The translations under genes were made by a program, and so were the position numbers. Shown here one piece after another: positions 8,598 through 16,004 of a DNA stretch of 45,672 bases (position 1 is the stretch's first letter; every line of letters begins with the position of its first letter). The notes beneath the pieces are model-generated. The model did not search any database. It was not told the origin of the DNA and saw nothing but the letters and a program-made list of their open reading frames with translations. Origin of the DNA: JBDKVA01 sp039679375 (GTDB taxonomy: Bacteria; Bacillota; Clostridia; Acetivibrionales; DTU013); the NCBI GenBank assembly GCA_039679375.1, contig JBDKVA010000024.1:1-45672 (forward strand), read 5' to 3'.

Positions 8598-9257
8598 TCA
8601 CTTTATATACGATAAAACCAATTTTGTTACATCCTGTGGACTAAGACCCGTCGTGTCGATCTCTACTGCATCCTGCGCTTTGGATAACGGTGCGAAAGCC
8701 CTGGAGCTATCATTCTTATCCCTGAAGGAAATGTCCTTCATAACTTCATCAAGCGTTGCTTCCATGCCCTTTGCAATGAGCTCGTCATATCGTCTTCTTG
8801 CCCTTTCCTCAAGAGTGGCCGTCAGAAAGAATTTATACTTTGCGTCAGGAAGAACATATGTACCTATATCCCTTCCGTCCATTACCACATCATATAAATT
8901 GGCGATTTTCCTTTGCAGTTCAACAAGCTTTATCCTGACAGCCCGTATGATCGCTACATTTGACGATCCGATCGAAACTTCCGGAGTTCTTATCTGACCG
9001 GATACATCAAATCCATCAAGGAAAATCTTCTGCTCAGCAGCCTCGTACTCGATCCGGATATCAATATCCCTTACCAGTTCAGCCAGGCCTTCCGCATCCT
9101 TCGTATCCATTCCGGACCGGATGGCTTTCAGCGCTACTGCTCTGTACATTGCGCCAGTATCAAGATATACGATCCCCAGGGTCTGTGAAATATTTTTGGC
9201 TACTGTGCTCTTTCCCGCCCCTGCCGGACCATCAATTGCAATATTTAAAGTAGACAA
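8598..9257 (-). CDS. cmk: Cytidylate kinase
   Basis: A 219-residue (d)CMP kinase. The P-loop is IAIDGPAGAGKST at residues 5-17, followed by YLDTGAMYRAVAL (nucleotide-binding region) and MDGRDIGTYVLPDAKYKFFLTA, all canonical for the Cmk family. I choose the TTG at 9257 (STLNIAIDG) because GGAGG lies eight bases upstream and the start then falls four bases after the aroH stop. The longer in-frame version would overlap aroH without a ribosome site. The last genes of the operon, plsC and ispH/S1, lie downstream beyond a repeat. Confidence 0.94.
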   Translation of the reverse strand: MSTLNIAIDGPAGAGKSTVAKNISQTLGIVYLDTGAMYRAVALKAIRSGMDTKDAEGLAELVRDIDIRIEYEAAEQKIFLDGFDVSGQIRTPEVSIGSSNVAIIRAVRIKLVELQRKIANLYDVVMDGRDIGTYVLPDAKYKFFLTATLEERARRRYDELIAKGMEATLDEVMKDISFRDKNDSSRAFAPLSKAQDAVEIDTTGLSPQDVTKLVLSYIK

Positions 9258-9261
9258 TCCG

Positions 9262-9642
9262 TTATCCTCCGTTTTTAAGGCTATTTTCAAAAAGGTCCGG
9301 CCTTAATTTTTCAGCTTCATGCAAGTAGATATATTTTAGCTCGCTGTTGCTTTTTTTCGTATTGAAATTCAGCATTACCCTGATGCACCTTCTCAGGCTG
9401 CCGGGAACATCCATCTCATTTGTACACATCAGCGCGATATCCGTCCAGCCCATATTTCTTGCTGCTACAGCCGGGAATACCGCATTCAGATCGGATGTGA
9501 CCGAAAAGATAACACTGATGATATCTTCGCGTGAGATTGCATTTTTCTCAACAATTATGTTCAGTAATTCGCCTGTCTTTTCAAGGATCTCGTTACGGTT
9601 ATTTTCATTGACTGTCGTAGCACCTCTTACAGCTCTGACCAT
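9262..9642 (-). CDS. aroH: Chorismate mutase, AroH class
   Basis: A 126-residue monofunctional chorismate mutase of the AroH (trimeric beta/alpha) type, converting chorismate to prephenate for Phe/Tyr synthesis. The N-terminal MVRAVRGATTVNEN, the middle FSVTSDLNAVFPAVAAR and the C-terminal VMLNFNTKK and IYLHEAEKLRPDL are hallmark segments, including the active-site Arg and Glu regions. It lies 3 bases after hutP and 4 bases before cmk. In related Clostridia as I recall them, aroA (EPSP synthase) often sits between aroH and cmk; it is absent here. Confidence 0.93.
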   Translation of the reverse strand: MVRAVRGATTVNENNRNEILEKTGELLNIIVEKNAISREDIISVIFSVTSDLNAVFPAVAARNMGWTDIALMCTNEMDVPGSLRRCIRVMLNFNTKKSNSELKYIYLHEAEKLRPDLFENSLKNGG

Positions 9643-9645
9643 CCG

Positions 9646-10071
9646 TTACACCACCCTGTGTCCAAGGCCGATTGCAACTTCATTCAAATGCAGGAGGCCT
9701 ATCCCGAAATATATGGCAACACTGATATGATCGCTGTATCTGGCTATTCCGATCTTGCCTCCGACATTGAGACCCAGCGCCTTTGGCATAATCTGCGTCA
9801 ATGCTTCTCTTGTAGCCCCTGCTACGGCGCCTTCCTCAGCATGACTTTCATTAATGACGCCTTCGCGTTTGGATGATACGACAGCCCTTTCAACAATTTT
9901 CATTACAGAGTTGATAAATTCTCCTCCATAATCCACCGCAACCGTATGAATACCGCATTTGGAAAACTCGGCCTGCAGATGCTTCTCTTCCTGCCTGTCT
10001 GCGGTTATAGCAATCCTTACAGCTGCTGCAGCAATTTCTCTGCTGCCATATTCCTTACTGCTTTCTGTCAT
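9646..10071 (-). CDS. hutP: HutP-family RNA-binding regulator
   Basis: A 141-residue protein of the HutP family. In Bacillus subtilis HutP binds L-histidine and Mg2+ and acts as an antiterminator on the hut mRNA; the role in Clostridia is unknown. Recognised segments are EHLQAEFSKCGIHTVAVD, EGAVAGATREALTQIMPKALGLNVGGKIGIAR and the end HLNEVAIGLGHRVV. The start is placed at the ATG at 10071 (MTESSKEYG) behind AGAGGA; the TTG six codons upstream overlaps that site. No hut genes are in the window. The downstream partners are chorismate mutase and Cmk, so a different target is likely (inference). Confidence 0.88.
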   Translation of the reverse strand: MTESSKEYGSREIAAAAVRIAITADRQEEKHLQAEFSKCGIHTVAVDYGGEFINSVMKIVERAVVSSKREGVINESHAEEGAVAGATREALTQIMPKALGLNVGGKIGIARYSDHISVAIYFGIGLLHLNEVAIGLGHRVV

Positions 10072-10102
10072 ATGAAATGTTCCTCTCAAAAACTTCTTTT
10101 AT

Positions 10103-10131
10103 ATTATATAGGATTAAACCAATTTGTACAA
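10103..10131 (-). promoter_or_regulatory. Possible sigma-A promoter for hutP-aroH-cmk
   Basis: On the minus strand a perfect -10 TATAAT (10103-10108) lies 17 bases after a partial -35 TTGTAC (10126-10131). Transcription would begin near 10096, giving a leader of about 25 bases to the hutP start. Confidence 0.5.
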
Positions 10132-10249
10132 TATATGTTGTCTACATATATATGAATCTCTTGAAAATATCAGTTGAAAAATTCATAAATCCTCTTTATA
10201 AGATTCTTCACTAATTCATGGTTAATGCATTCTAGCAGGATATTGCGCA

Positions 10250-10283
10250 TTAACCCGCTTTTGGCCGGACAAAAGCGGGTTAA
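10250..10283. terminator. Perfect 14-bp hairpin downstream of the 10333-10830 gene
   Basis: TTAACCCGCTTTTG pairs without mismatch with CAAAAGCGGGTTAA around a 6-base loop. It lies 50 bases past the upstream gene's stop and ahead of the hutP promoter. No T run follows on either strand, so it is either a non-canonical terminator, an mRNA-stabilising hairpin or a protein-binding palindrome. Confidence 0.5.
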
Positions 10284-10332
10284 CACACAATTTTCCCATT
10301 TTATGCAATTATTAATATCCGAATAGGTAATT

Positions 10333-10830
10333 TCAGCCGGATGTTTTTACCCTGTAAAATGATGTGATTCCATGCGATGCTGTAATTACCTTACCAAGAA
10401 TACCGCTGATATTTTCGCTGACAGAAGTAACCTGAACCTTGGCCAGAACAGGCGCATTGCTTGCGTCAAGCTCTACAATGTCGCAATCTTTCAGTTCCAG
10501 CAAAATGGTATTGCTTTCGAATACAGCCCTTTCGCTCCCGTTCACAAGAACCTTAAGGCCTGGACATTGACTCATATTGATCAATTTCAGTTCCATTTTG
10601 CATGAAATAAACAGATATGCTTCCGCGGTAAGCGGTTCACCCTCGATATAATAATCTGAAACAGAAGATCGTACAGAAGGGTATAAAAGTGCTGTCTGAG
10701 CAGCGGCCAAAACGATTAAAAAAGTCAGGACCGCCTTAAACATAAGCCATTCAAATCTTTTCTCACCTGATCTTTGTGTTATTTTATCCGGTTTGTCATC
10801 AACCTGATGATTAAACAATGCAACTTTCAT
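10333..10830 (-). CDS. Conserved hypothetical protein with one transmembrane helix
   Basis: I do not recognise the family. The ATG at 10830 (MKVALFNHQ) is preceded by GAGGAC and gives 165 residues; the open frame extends 16 codons further without a ribosome site. Residues about 28-50 (MFKAVLTFLIVLAAAQTALLYP) form one membrane helix. The remaining ~115 residues look like an extracytoplasmic beta-rich domain (LKVLVNGSERAVF, TILLELKDCDIVEL, PVLAKVQVTSVS), possibly a small Ig-like or sugar-binding-like fold. It lies between the flavoprotein and hutP on the same strand. Its preserved position and good codon structure suggest a real gene; its function is unknown. Confidence 0.7.
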   Translation of the reverse strand: MKVALFNHQVDDKPDKITQRSGEKRFEWLMFKAVLTFLIVLAAAQTALLYPSVRSSVSDYYIEGEPLTAEAYLFISCKMELKLINMSQCPGLKVLVNGSERAVFESNTILLELKDCDIVELDASNAPVLAKVQVTSVSENISGILGKVITASHGITSFYRVKTSG

Positions 10831-10860
10831 AACAGTCCTCATATTTCGTATATATCCAAC

Positions 10861-10917
10861 GTGGGCTGCCGCCCACAACCCAGCGAATATACTTATTGCA
10901 GTTTCGCGGCAATAAGT
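10861..10917. other. Two tandem hairpins in the leader of the 10333-10830 gene
   Basis: GTGGGC-TGCC-GCCCAC (10861-10876) and ACTTATTGC paired with GCAATAAGT (10891-10917) lie between the flavoprotein stop and the hypothetical gene. Neither is followed by a T run on the minus strand. Possible processing or attenuation elements; the call is weak. Confidence 0.35.
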
Positions 10918-10966
10918 TACTTAATCTGCTAATTTATTATGGACTACTGAAAGGCGAAAAATACCA

Positions 10967-12196
10967 TCAACAATTCAATCCGGCCGTATAACCCGTTGAA
11001 AATGCGATAGTCAGGTTAAATCCTCCAGTATAGCCGTCCACATCGATGACCTCACCAGCCAGGAAAAGCCCTTTCACCAGCTTTGACTCCATCGTAGACG
11101 GATTGACTTCGTCGGTGCATATTCCGCCGGCAGTCACAATAGCTTCGGCAATCGGCCTTGAGCCTGCTATCTCCATAGTAAAAGACTTCAGCAGTTTTAC
11201 AAGTGTCTTTCTCTCATTTCTTGTGATCTGGTTTACCGGTTTTTCCTCCGGAATCTGGGATAACATGACGACTACAGGGATCATTTTTTGCGGCAGAAGT
11301 TCATCCAGACTATTTTTGAACTGCTTTCTGGAGAATTTTTCGAAATCCCTCTGCAACCTGGCATCCAATGTGTCTTCATCCAGCGCGGGCTTCAGGTCGA
11401 TCACCAGCTTAACATTTCTGTAGTCATATTGCATGATATGCCTGCTGCAGCTCAATATGACAGGCCCCGATACTCCAAAATGAGTAAAAAGCATTTCTCC
11501 AAAATCGTCGTATATTTTTCTGCCTTTTTTATCTACCAGTGTTATAGATACATTTTTAAGAGAAAGTCCCTGCAACTCGCCTACCCATTTTTCAGATGTC
11601 TCCAATGGGACCAGGGATGGCTTTAACGGTATGATCGTATGTCCAAGCTTCTGTGCCATTTTATACCCGTCTCCTGTTGACCCTGTACCCGGATAGGATG
11701 CGCCGCCGGTAGCAAGGATAACACTCGAGCATTTAACAACGCTTCCGTTTTTAAGCTTAACACCGCTAACGCAGCCATTTTCTGCTTCAATCGATTCAAC
11801 AGCAGTATTCAGCTCTATTCTTGCGCCTCTTCTCTCAGCGTATCTCTTTAGAAGCTGTACTACATCCTGGGCTTTGTCAGAAACGGGAAATATCCGTCCG
11901 CCTCTTTCCACCTTTGTTTCAAGCCCTTCGCCGTGCAGCAGGTCAAGCAGGTCCGTATTCGAAAACGTATAAAATGAAGAGTACAAAAAATTCCCGTTTC
12001 CGGGAATATTCTGGACCAGCCCTTCCATATCCGTATTATTTGTTATGTTACATCTGCCCTTGCCGGATATCAACAGCTTTTTCCCTACCCGGTCGTTTTT
12101 TTCAAGCAGCAGTACGTCCTTTCCGCATTCCGAAGCTCTCCCTGCCGCAATGAGCCCTGCCGCACCGGCTCCAATGACAATAACTTTCTTTCTCAA
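10967..12196 (-). CDS. FAD-dependent oxidoreductase, HI0933/YhiN (BaiN-like) family
   Basis: A 409-residue flavoprotein. The N-terminal dinucleotide-binding motif is VIGAGAAGLIAAGRASE, followed by LLLEKNDRVGKKLL and the family signature SGKGRCNITN. The second conserved block is ILATGGASYPGTGSTGDGY, and the end is GLFLAGEVIDVDGYTGGFNLTIAFSTGY, which closes the FAD site. Members are annotated variously as aminoacetone oxidase-like or BaiN-like; the physiological substrate is not settled. The start is a TTG that overlaps the RpiR stop codon (TTGA), with an AGGTGG ribosome site, so translation is coupled to the regulator. Confidence 0.9.
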   Translation of the reverse strand: MRKKVIVIGAGAAGLIAAGRASECGKDVLLLEKNDRVGKKLLISGKGRCNITNNTDMEGLVQNIPGNGNFLYSSFYTFSNTDLLDLLHGEGLETKVERGGRIFPVSDKAQDVVQLLKRYAERRGARIELNTAVESIEAENGCVSGVKLKNGSVVKCSSVILATGGASYPGTGSTGDGYKMAQKLGHTIIPLKPSLVPLETSEKWVGELQGLSLKNVSITLVDKKGRKIYDDFGEMLFTHFGVSGPVILSCSRHIMQYDYRNVKLVIDLKPALDEDTLDARLQRDFEKFSRKQFKNSLDELLPQKMIPVVVMLSQIPEEKPVNQITRNERKTLVKLLKSFTMEIAGSRPIAEAIVTAGGICTDEVNPSTMESKLVKGLFLAGEVIDVDGYTGGFNLTIAFSTGYTAGLNC

Positions 12197-13092
12197 TAGT
12201 CCACCTTCCTGCGTGTATCAATATTATCGTATTTCTCATATACCTGATACTCATCCCAGATCGTTTCGAGTCTTTCAAATGTATTGTATACACTTTCCTT
12301 TTTTCTCATACCAATTGCAACGATCAACGCATTGATCACGCTGAGCGGGGCAACCAGAGAATCGACAAAGGATGCCATGTCACTCCTTGCAGTGATGCAG
12401 TGGTCTGAATTGGTGGCAAGCGGTGAATCCTTACTGTCTGTGATGGCGATCACAGTAGCCCCCTGGCTTTTCACAAACTGCATCGCTTTGGTCGTCCTCT
12501 TGGAATACCTCGGGAAACTGATCCCGATTACCACATCTCCTTCAGATGCCCTCAAAATCTGTTCAAACATTTCACTGACGCTTGTCGTATGAACAAGACG
12601 GACATTATCAAATATCAGGTTGAAATAAAAGCCGAGGAAACTTGCAAGAGGCGCCGAACTCCTGACGCCAAGAATATAAATCTTCTTCGCATTCAATATG
12701 CTTTCGACAATCTCGTTAAAGCTGGTCTGATCAATATCTTCCATTGTTATTTTGATTTTTTCCATATCAGATTGCAAAACGCTTTTTAAAATATTATCTT
12801 CGTTGATTCTTGTTGATGAAACTTCAATTCTCTGGATCGCTGTCAGTTTATTCTTAATGAGCTCCTGAAGAACCTTCTGCAGCTTTGGGTAACCATCATA
12901 TCCCAATTCGATCGCAAACCTCACTACGGTCGATTCACTTACACCTACTACTTCCCCAAGCTTTGCAGCTGTCATGAAGGCCGCTTTGTCATAATGGTCG
13001 ATGATATAGTTGGCTATCAGCTTCTGACCTTTACTCATATTTGGCATGCCTTCCTGAATCCTTTTGATCATGTCATAGCTTTTAGTTTCCAT
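12193..13092 (-). CDS. MurR/RpiR-family transcriptional regulator
   Basis: A 299-residue regulator. The N-terminal HTH_6 domain (about 1-80) contains AAKLGEVVGVSESTVVRFAIELGYDGYPKLQK, the typical RpiR helix-turn-helix. The C-terminal SIS sugar-phosphate isomerase-like domain (about 120-255) contains KIYILGVRSSAPLASFLGFYF and VIGISFPRYSKRTTKAMQF. Members sense phosphosugars and control sugar or amino-sugar use. The start is at the ATG at 13092, behind GGAGGGTAAT. It overlaps the flavoprotein gene by 4 bases, and no sugar genes are adjacent, so the effector cannot be guessed. Confidence 0.92.
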   Translation of the reverse strand: METKSYDMIKRIQEGMPNMSKGQKLIANYIIDHYDKAAFMTAAKLGEVVGVSESTVVRFAIELGYDGYPKLQKVLQELIKNKLTAIQRIEVSSTRINEDNILKSVLQSDMEKIKITMEDIDQTSFNEIVESILNAKKIYILGVRSSAPLASFLGFYFNLIFDNVRLVHTTSVSEMFEQILRASEGDVVIGISFPRYSKRTTKAMQFVKSQGATVIAITDSKDSPLATNSDHCITARSDMASFVDSLVAPLSVINALIVAIGMRKKESVYNTFERLETIWDEYQVYEKYDNIDTRRKVDY

Positions 13093-13305
13093 ATTACCCT
13101 CCAATATTTATACTACATTTACATCTTTTCTTATCGATTTCATTAAATTCTATTCCGGCCTTCCCTAAAACGCTTCAAAGACGTGCCTCCTACCCTATAT
13201 TACATTTTTGCAGGATAAAAATCAAGTAGCTGCATTTTTATAATGTATCAATTCTTATAAATCATCAAATCATAATTTACAATCGATTGTATCAACGGAG
13301 GAATT

Positions 13306-13944
13306 ATGCTTCAGATAGACGATGCGGGAAGCGGCAGTTTTGTGGGCGGAACATGCATTGGTGTTTACAGGCCTGAGACGAATGAATATTATTTCGATAT
13401 TATCCCGGTTGAATTATATGATAAGGAAAATTTCAAAAAGAAATTATATCTGGATGAAGTTGTGAGTATCGTTTCTAAAGCTGTAAAAAACCTTTCACCG
13501 TCACAAGGTGAAGTGATTGAAATATGCAGGGGCTATATGTTTGAAAGGCTGAAGAGCTGGCTGGATCAGAATGGATATACCTGGTACTGCACGCAGATAA
13601 CAGGCAGGATTCAGGAAATCGTTGAAAGAAATTTCGAACTGTACACGCAGAGGCTGGGCCTCCCGTGGCACTACATAAAATATACGCGTTACCCGTTCCA
13701 TTTCCATAAGCTTCTCAGATGGGTATATGCCGATTTTGACAACAGGATCCGGCTTTGCAAGGTTGGCTGGCAAAGCTGGCAGAGGCTTGAGAGTATCACT
13801 CCTGAGGTATCCTATGCAAGCATGCGTTCGGCATCATATTCCTGCCTCAAATGCGGTCTGCACATCAATCCGGGAAGTGAAATCAAAATACTTCGATATG
13901 TCAGCAATAAGGAAAACTATATTTATATGCACGCCAGATGCTGA
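13306..13944 (+). CDS. Conserved hypothetical protein: RNase H-like N-terminus and CxxC...HxxC zinc motif
   Basis: A 212-residue plus-strand gene with GGAGG four bases before the ATG. The function is not established. The start LQIDDAGSGSFVGGTCIG resembles the first strand of RNase HII (I-D-E-A-G-R-G-P-L-A-G). The predicted order of strands and helices (beta 1-3 to about 45, helix 48-64, strand EVIEICRG, helix, strand YTWYCTQITG, helix RIQEIVERNFELY) is compatible with an RNase H-type fold, with D4/D5 and the Glu of VIEICRG as candidate acidic residues. The C-terminus carries CLKCG about 35 residues before a final HARC, a likely zinc-binding CCHC set. It is divergent from the RpiR gene and its stop is 18 bases from the convergent acyl-CoA synthetase. 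The fold is inference. Confidence 0.7.
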   Translation: MLQIDDAGSGSFVGGTCIGVYRPETNEYYFDIIPVELYDKENFKKKLYLDEVVSIVSKAVKNLSPSQGEVIEICRGYMFERLKSWLDQNGYTWYCTQITGRIQEIVERNFELYTQRLGLPWHYIKYTRYPFHFHKLLRWVYADFDNRIRLCKVGWQSWQRLESITPEVSYASMRSASYSCLKCGLHINPGSEIKILRYVSNKENYIYMHARC

Positions 13945-13962
13945 ATAATCAAATGCGTATAG

Positions 13963-15801
13963 TTACGGAATATCGTCCAATATCCTGCCTGAAGCCTTCC
14001 TCATATCCAGGCCTGATTTATTCAGCAGATCTTTCACCTTCTCATATTCAACCGGTCTTTTAATTGTCATTTTGGTTGTCTTGGCCAGTTCCTTCATAGT
14101 CATAATGAAATAACGCAATATCTTATACTGAGGAAGAGTCTTATTGATTTCCCGGATAGCGGTAACAAATATCTCTGCTAATTTATTCTCTGACGGCATA
14201 TCCCTGCCGTCCTCCATAAATTTATCACTGTCGAGGACAAGCTTTGCACATACCTGTATATCCCCGTCCGGCGCTTTGTTCCCCCAGACATAAGAGTCCT
14301 TGACCCCGGGAATTTTATTCAGAAGCACTTCATATTCCTCCGGAAAAGCTTTCTTTCCATTGTTAAATACAATCATTGACTTTGCACGTCCTGTGATCCT
14401 GATGAACCCCTTATCATCAATCGTTCCAAGATCACCTGTCCTGAACCATCCGTCTGCATCCGTCACTTCGGCGGTAGCTTCGGGATCCTCAAAATAACCA
14501 AGCATAACGTTGCCTCCCCGGGCAAGGATCTCACCCATCCCGTTCTCATCAGGATGATCTATTGTTACTTCAACACCACTCAGAGGATATCCTACCGAAC
14601 CGGTTACATTGACGAAATCATTATTTGCTGCTATTACCGGAGACGTTTCGGTAAGACCATACCCTTGAAGCAGGATCAGTCCCATTTTCTCAAACCCGAT
14701 CACCGTTGCAGGATCAAGCGGCGCAGCTCCTGAGACAGCCAGCCTCAAACCGGGGCCGAGTTTTTCAAATACGCTTTTAAATATCTTTCTTCTCAAATCA
14801 ATGCCCATTAATCGCAAAATGTCCGATATCGCAGTAAGGATTTTTATAAGATTTGCCTTACCTGATTTTTGTATGCCTTCCTGTAATTTTTTGTACATTG
14901 CCTCCAGTATTGCAGGAACTGCAACCAGCAGTGTTACCCCGTACTCACGGAGATTTTGGGTGATATACCTGATACCCTCGCAATAGGCAATGCATACCCC
15001 GCTATGCACCATAAACGTTAACCCTATCGTATTCTCAAAGGTATGATGCAGTGGCAGTAATGAAAGGTGGACATCTCCGGGTTTTACTTCAATGATTGTA
15101 GAAATGGAAGTAACGTTGCATGCAATGTTTGAGTGGGAAATCATGACGCCTTTTGAAATGCTTGTAGTTCCTGATGTAAATAATAATATCGACATTTTGT
15201 CTTTATCCAGTGGAGCGCTGATGAATGAACGGTCTCCAGCCGCAAGAAGCGTCTTTCCCTTTTCGAGCAGGTTCGGCAGGCTAAGAAATCTTTTATCCTC
15301 ACATGGTAAATCGAGAGCATTCTCGTAACAGATGTAATACTTGATTTTATCATTTGTTCCGGCTATTTCCTGCATGACTTTATGGAATGCAGAACTGTAA
15401 AAGATCGCTTCGACGCCGCCCCTTATGATCAGGTTTTCGATTTCGTTTTTAGGAAGATATTTATCCAGCGGTACGGCTACACCTGTCCCATTAATGATGG
15501 AGAAGTAGCTGACGCCCCATTCATATCTGTTTTCACTTATAATTGATATGCGGGAGTTCCTGAGTCCCAGGGAAAGCAATGCCGTGCCAAGGCAGTCAAT
15601 ATCCCGGTCAAAGTCAATATAAGTCTTACCTGTAATCCTTCCTTCCGCATCCTTGAATTTAAACCCTATGGTATCTCCGTATTTTCGTGCACTGCCCTTC
15701 ACCAATTCTCTGAGGTCACTAACCTGCCTTGGTTCATAGTATCCAAGCCCTTTGACCACTCGTCTTCCGTTCTCATTCGAAATCGATACACCTTTACTCA
15801 T
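13963..15801 (-). CDS. AMP-forming acyl-CoA synthetase (long-chain fatty acid-CoA ligase-like)
   Basis: A 612-residue member of the ANL superfamily, which activates a carboxylic acid as acyl-AMP and then transfers it to CoA. The P-loop-like A3 motif is ILLFTSGTTSISKGVMISH at about 200-220. QGYGLTETSPVIA (A5) and GWFRTGDLGTIDDKGFIRITGR (A7-A8) follow. The C-terminal lysine region is TKMTIKRPVEYEK. The length matches the long-chain FadD/FACL group. I use the ATG at 15801 (MSKGVSISN) behind GGGGTGA. It stands alone, convergent with the plus-strand hypothetical gene; the substrate is not determined. Confidence 0.9.
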   Translation of the reverse strand: MSKGVSISNENGRRVVKGLGYYEPRQVSDLRELVKGSARKYGDTIGFKFKDAEGRITGKTYIDFDRDIDCLGTALLSLGLRNSRISIISENRYEWGVSYFSIINGTGVAVPLDKYLPKNEIENLIIRGGVEAIFYSSAFHKVMQEIAGTNDKIKYYICYENALDLPCEDKRFLSLPNLLEKGKTLLAAGDRSFISAPLDKDKMSILLFTSGTTSISKGVMISHSNIACNVTSISTIIEVKPGDVHLSLLPLHHTFENTIGLTFMVHSGVCIAYCEGIRYITQNLREYGVTLLVAVPAILEAMYKKLQEGIQKSGKANLIKILTAISDILRLMGIDLRRKIFKSVFEKLGPGLRLAVSGAAPLDPATVIGFEKMGLILLQGYGLTETSPVIAANNDFVNVTGSVGYPLSGVEVTIDHPDENGMGEILARGGNVMLGYFEDPEATAEVTDADGWFRTGDLGTIDDKGFIRITGRAKSMIVFNNGKKAFPEEYEVLLNKIPGVKDSYVWGNKAPDGDIQVCAKLVLDSDKFMEDGRDMPSENKLAEIFVTAIREINKTLPQYKILRYFIMTMKELAKTTKMTIKRPVEYEKVKDLLNKSGLDMRKASGRILDDIP

Positions 15802-15927
15802 AACCGTCACCCCATCCAATTACCATTTCATGGCGAAAATGCATGCATGTTACCTGTTATTAGTATCTGGTTATAATTATATAATATATTGTATTTAAAA
15901 ACAAGAGAGTTCATGACTATACAAATG

Positions 15928-15963
15928 AAAAAAAACCGGCATTCGTTATGAAAAACCGGTTTC
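15928..15963 (-). terminator. Intrinsic terminator of the transcarboxylase operon
   Basis: On the minus strand AAACCGG pairs with CCGGTTT across a 16-base loop, and the stem runs into eight T. It lies about 40 bases after the stop of the 5S-like subunit gene, marking the end of the four-gene operon. Confidence 0.7.
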
Positions 15964-16004
15964 ATCTTAAATTAACCTTTTCAGTTTTATTTTTTTAGCA
16001 CGCT

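Noticed and set aside
10120..10180. A 14-codon minus-strand mini-frame behind AGAGGA upstream of hutP, as a leader peptide
   Set aside because: It overlaps the upstream edge of the proposed hutP promoter and has no run of regulatory codons, so it is unlikely to be transcribed as a leader.
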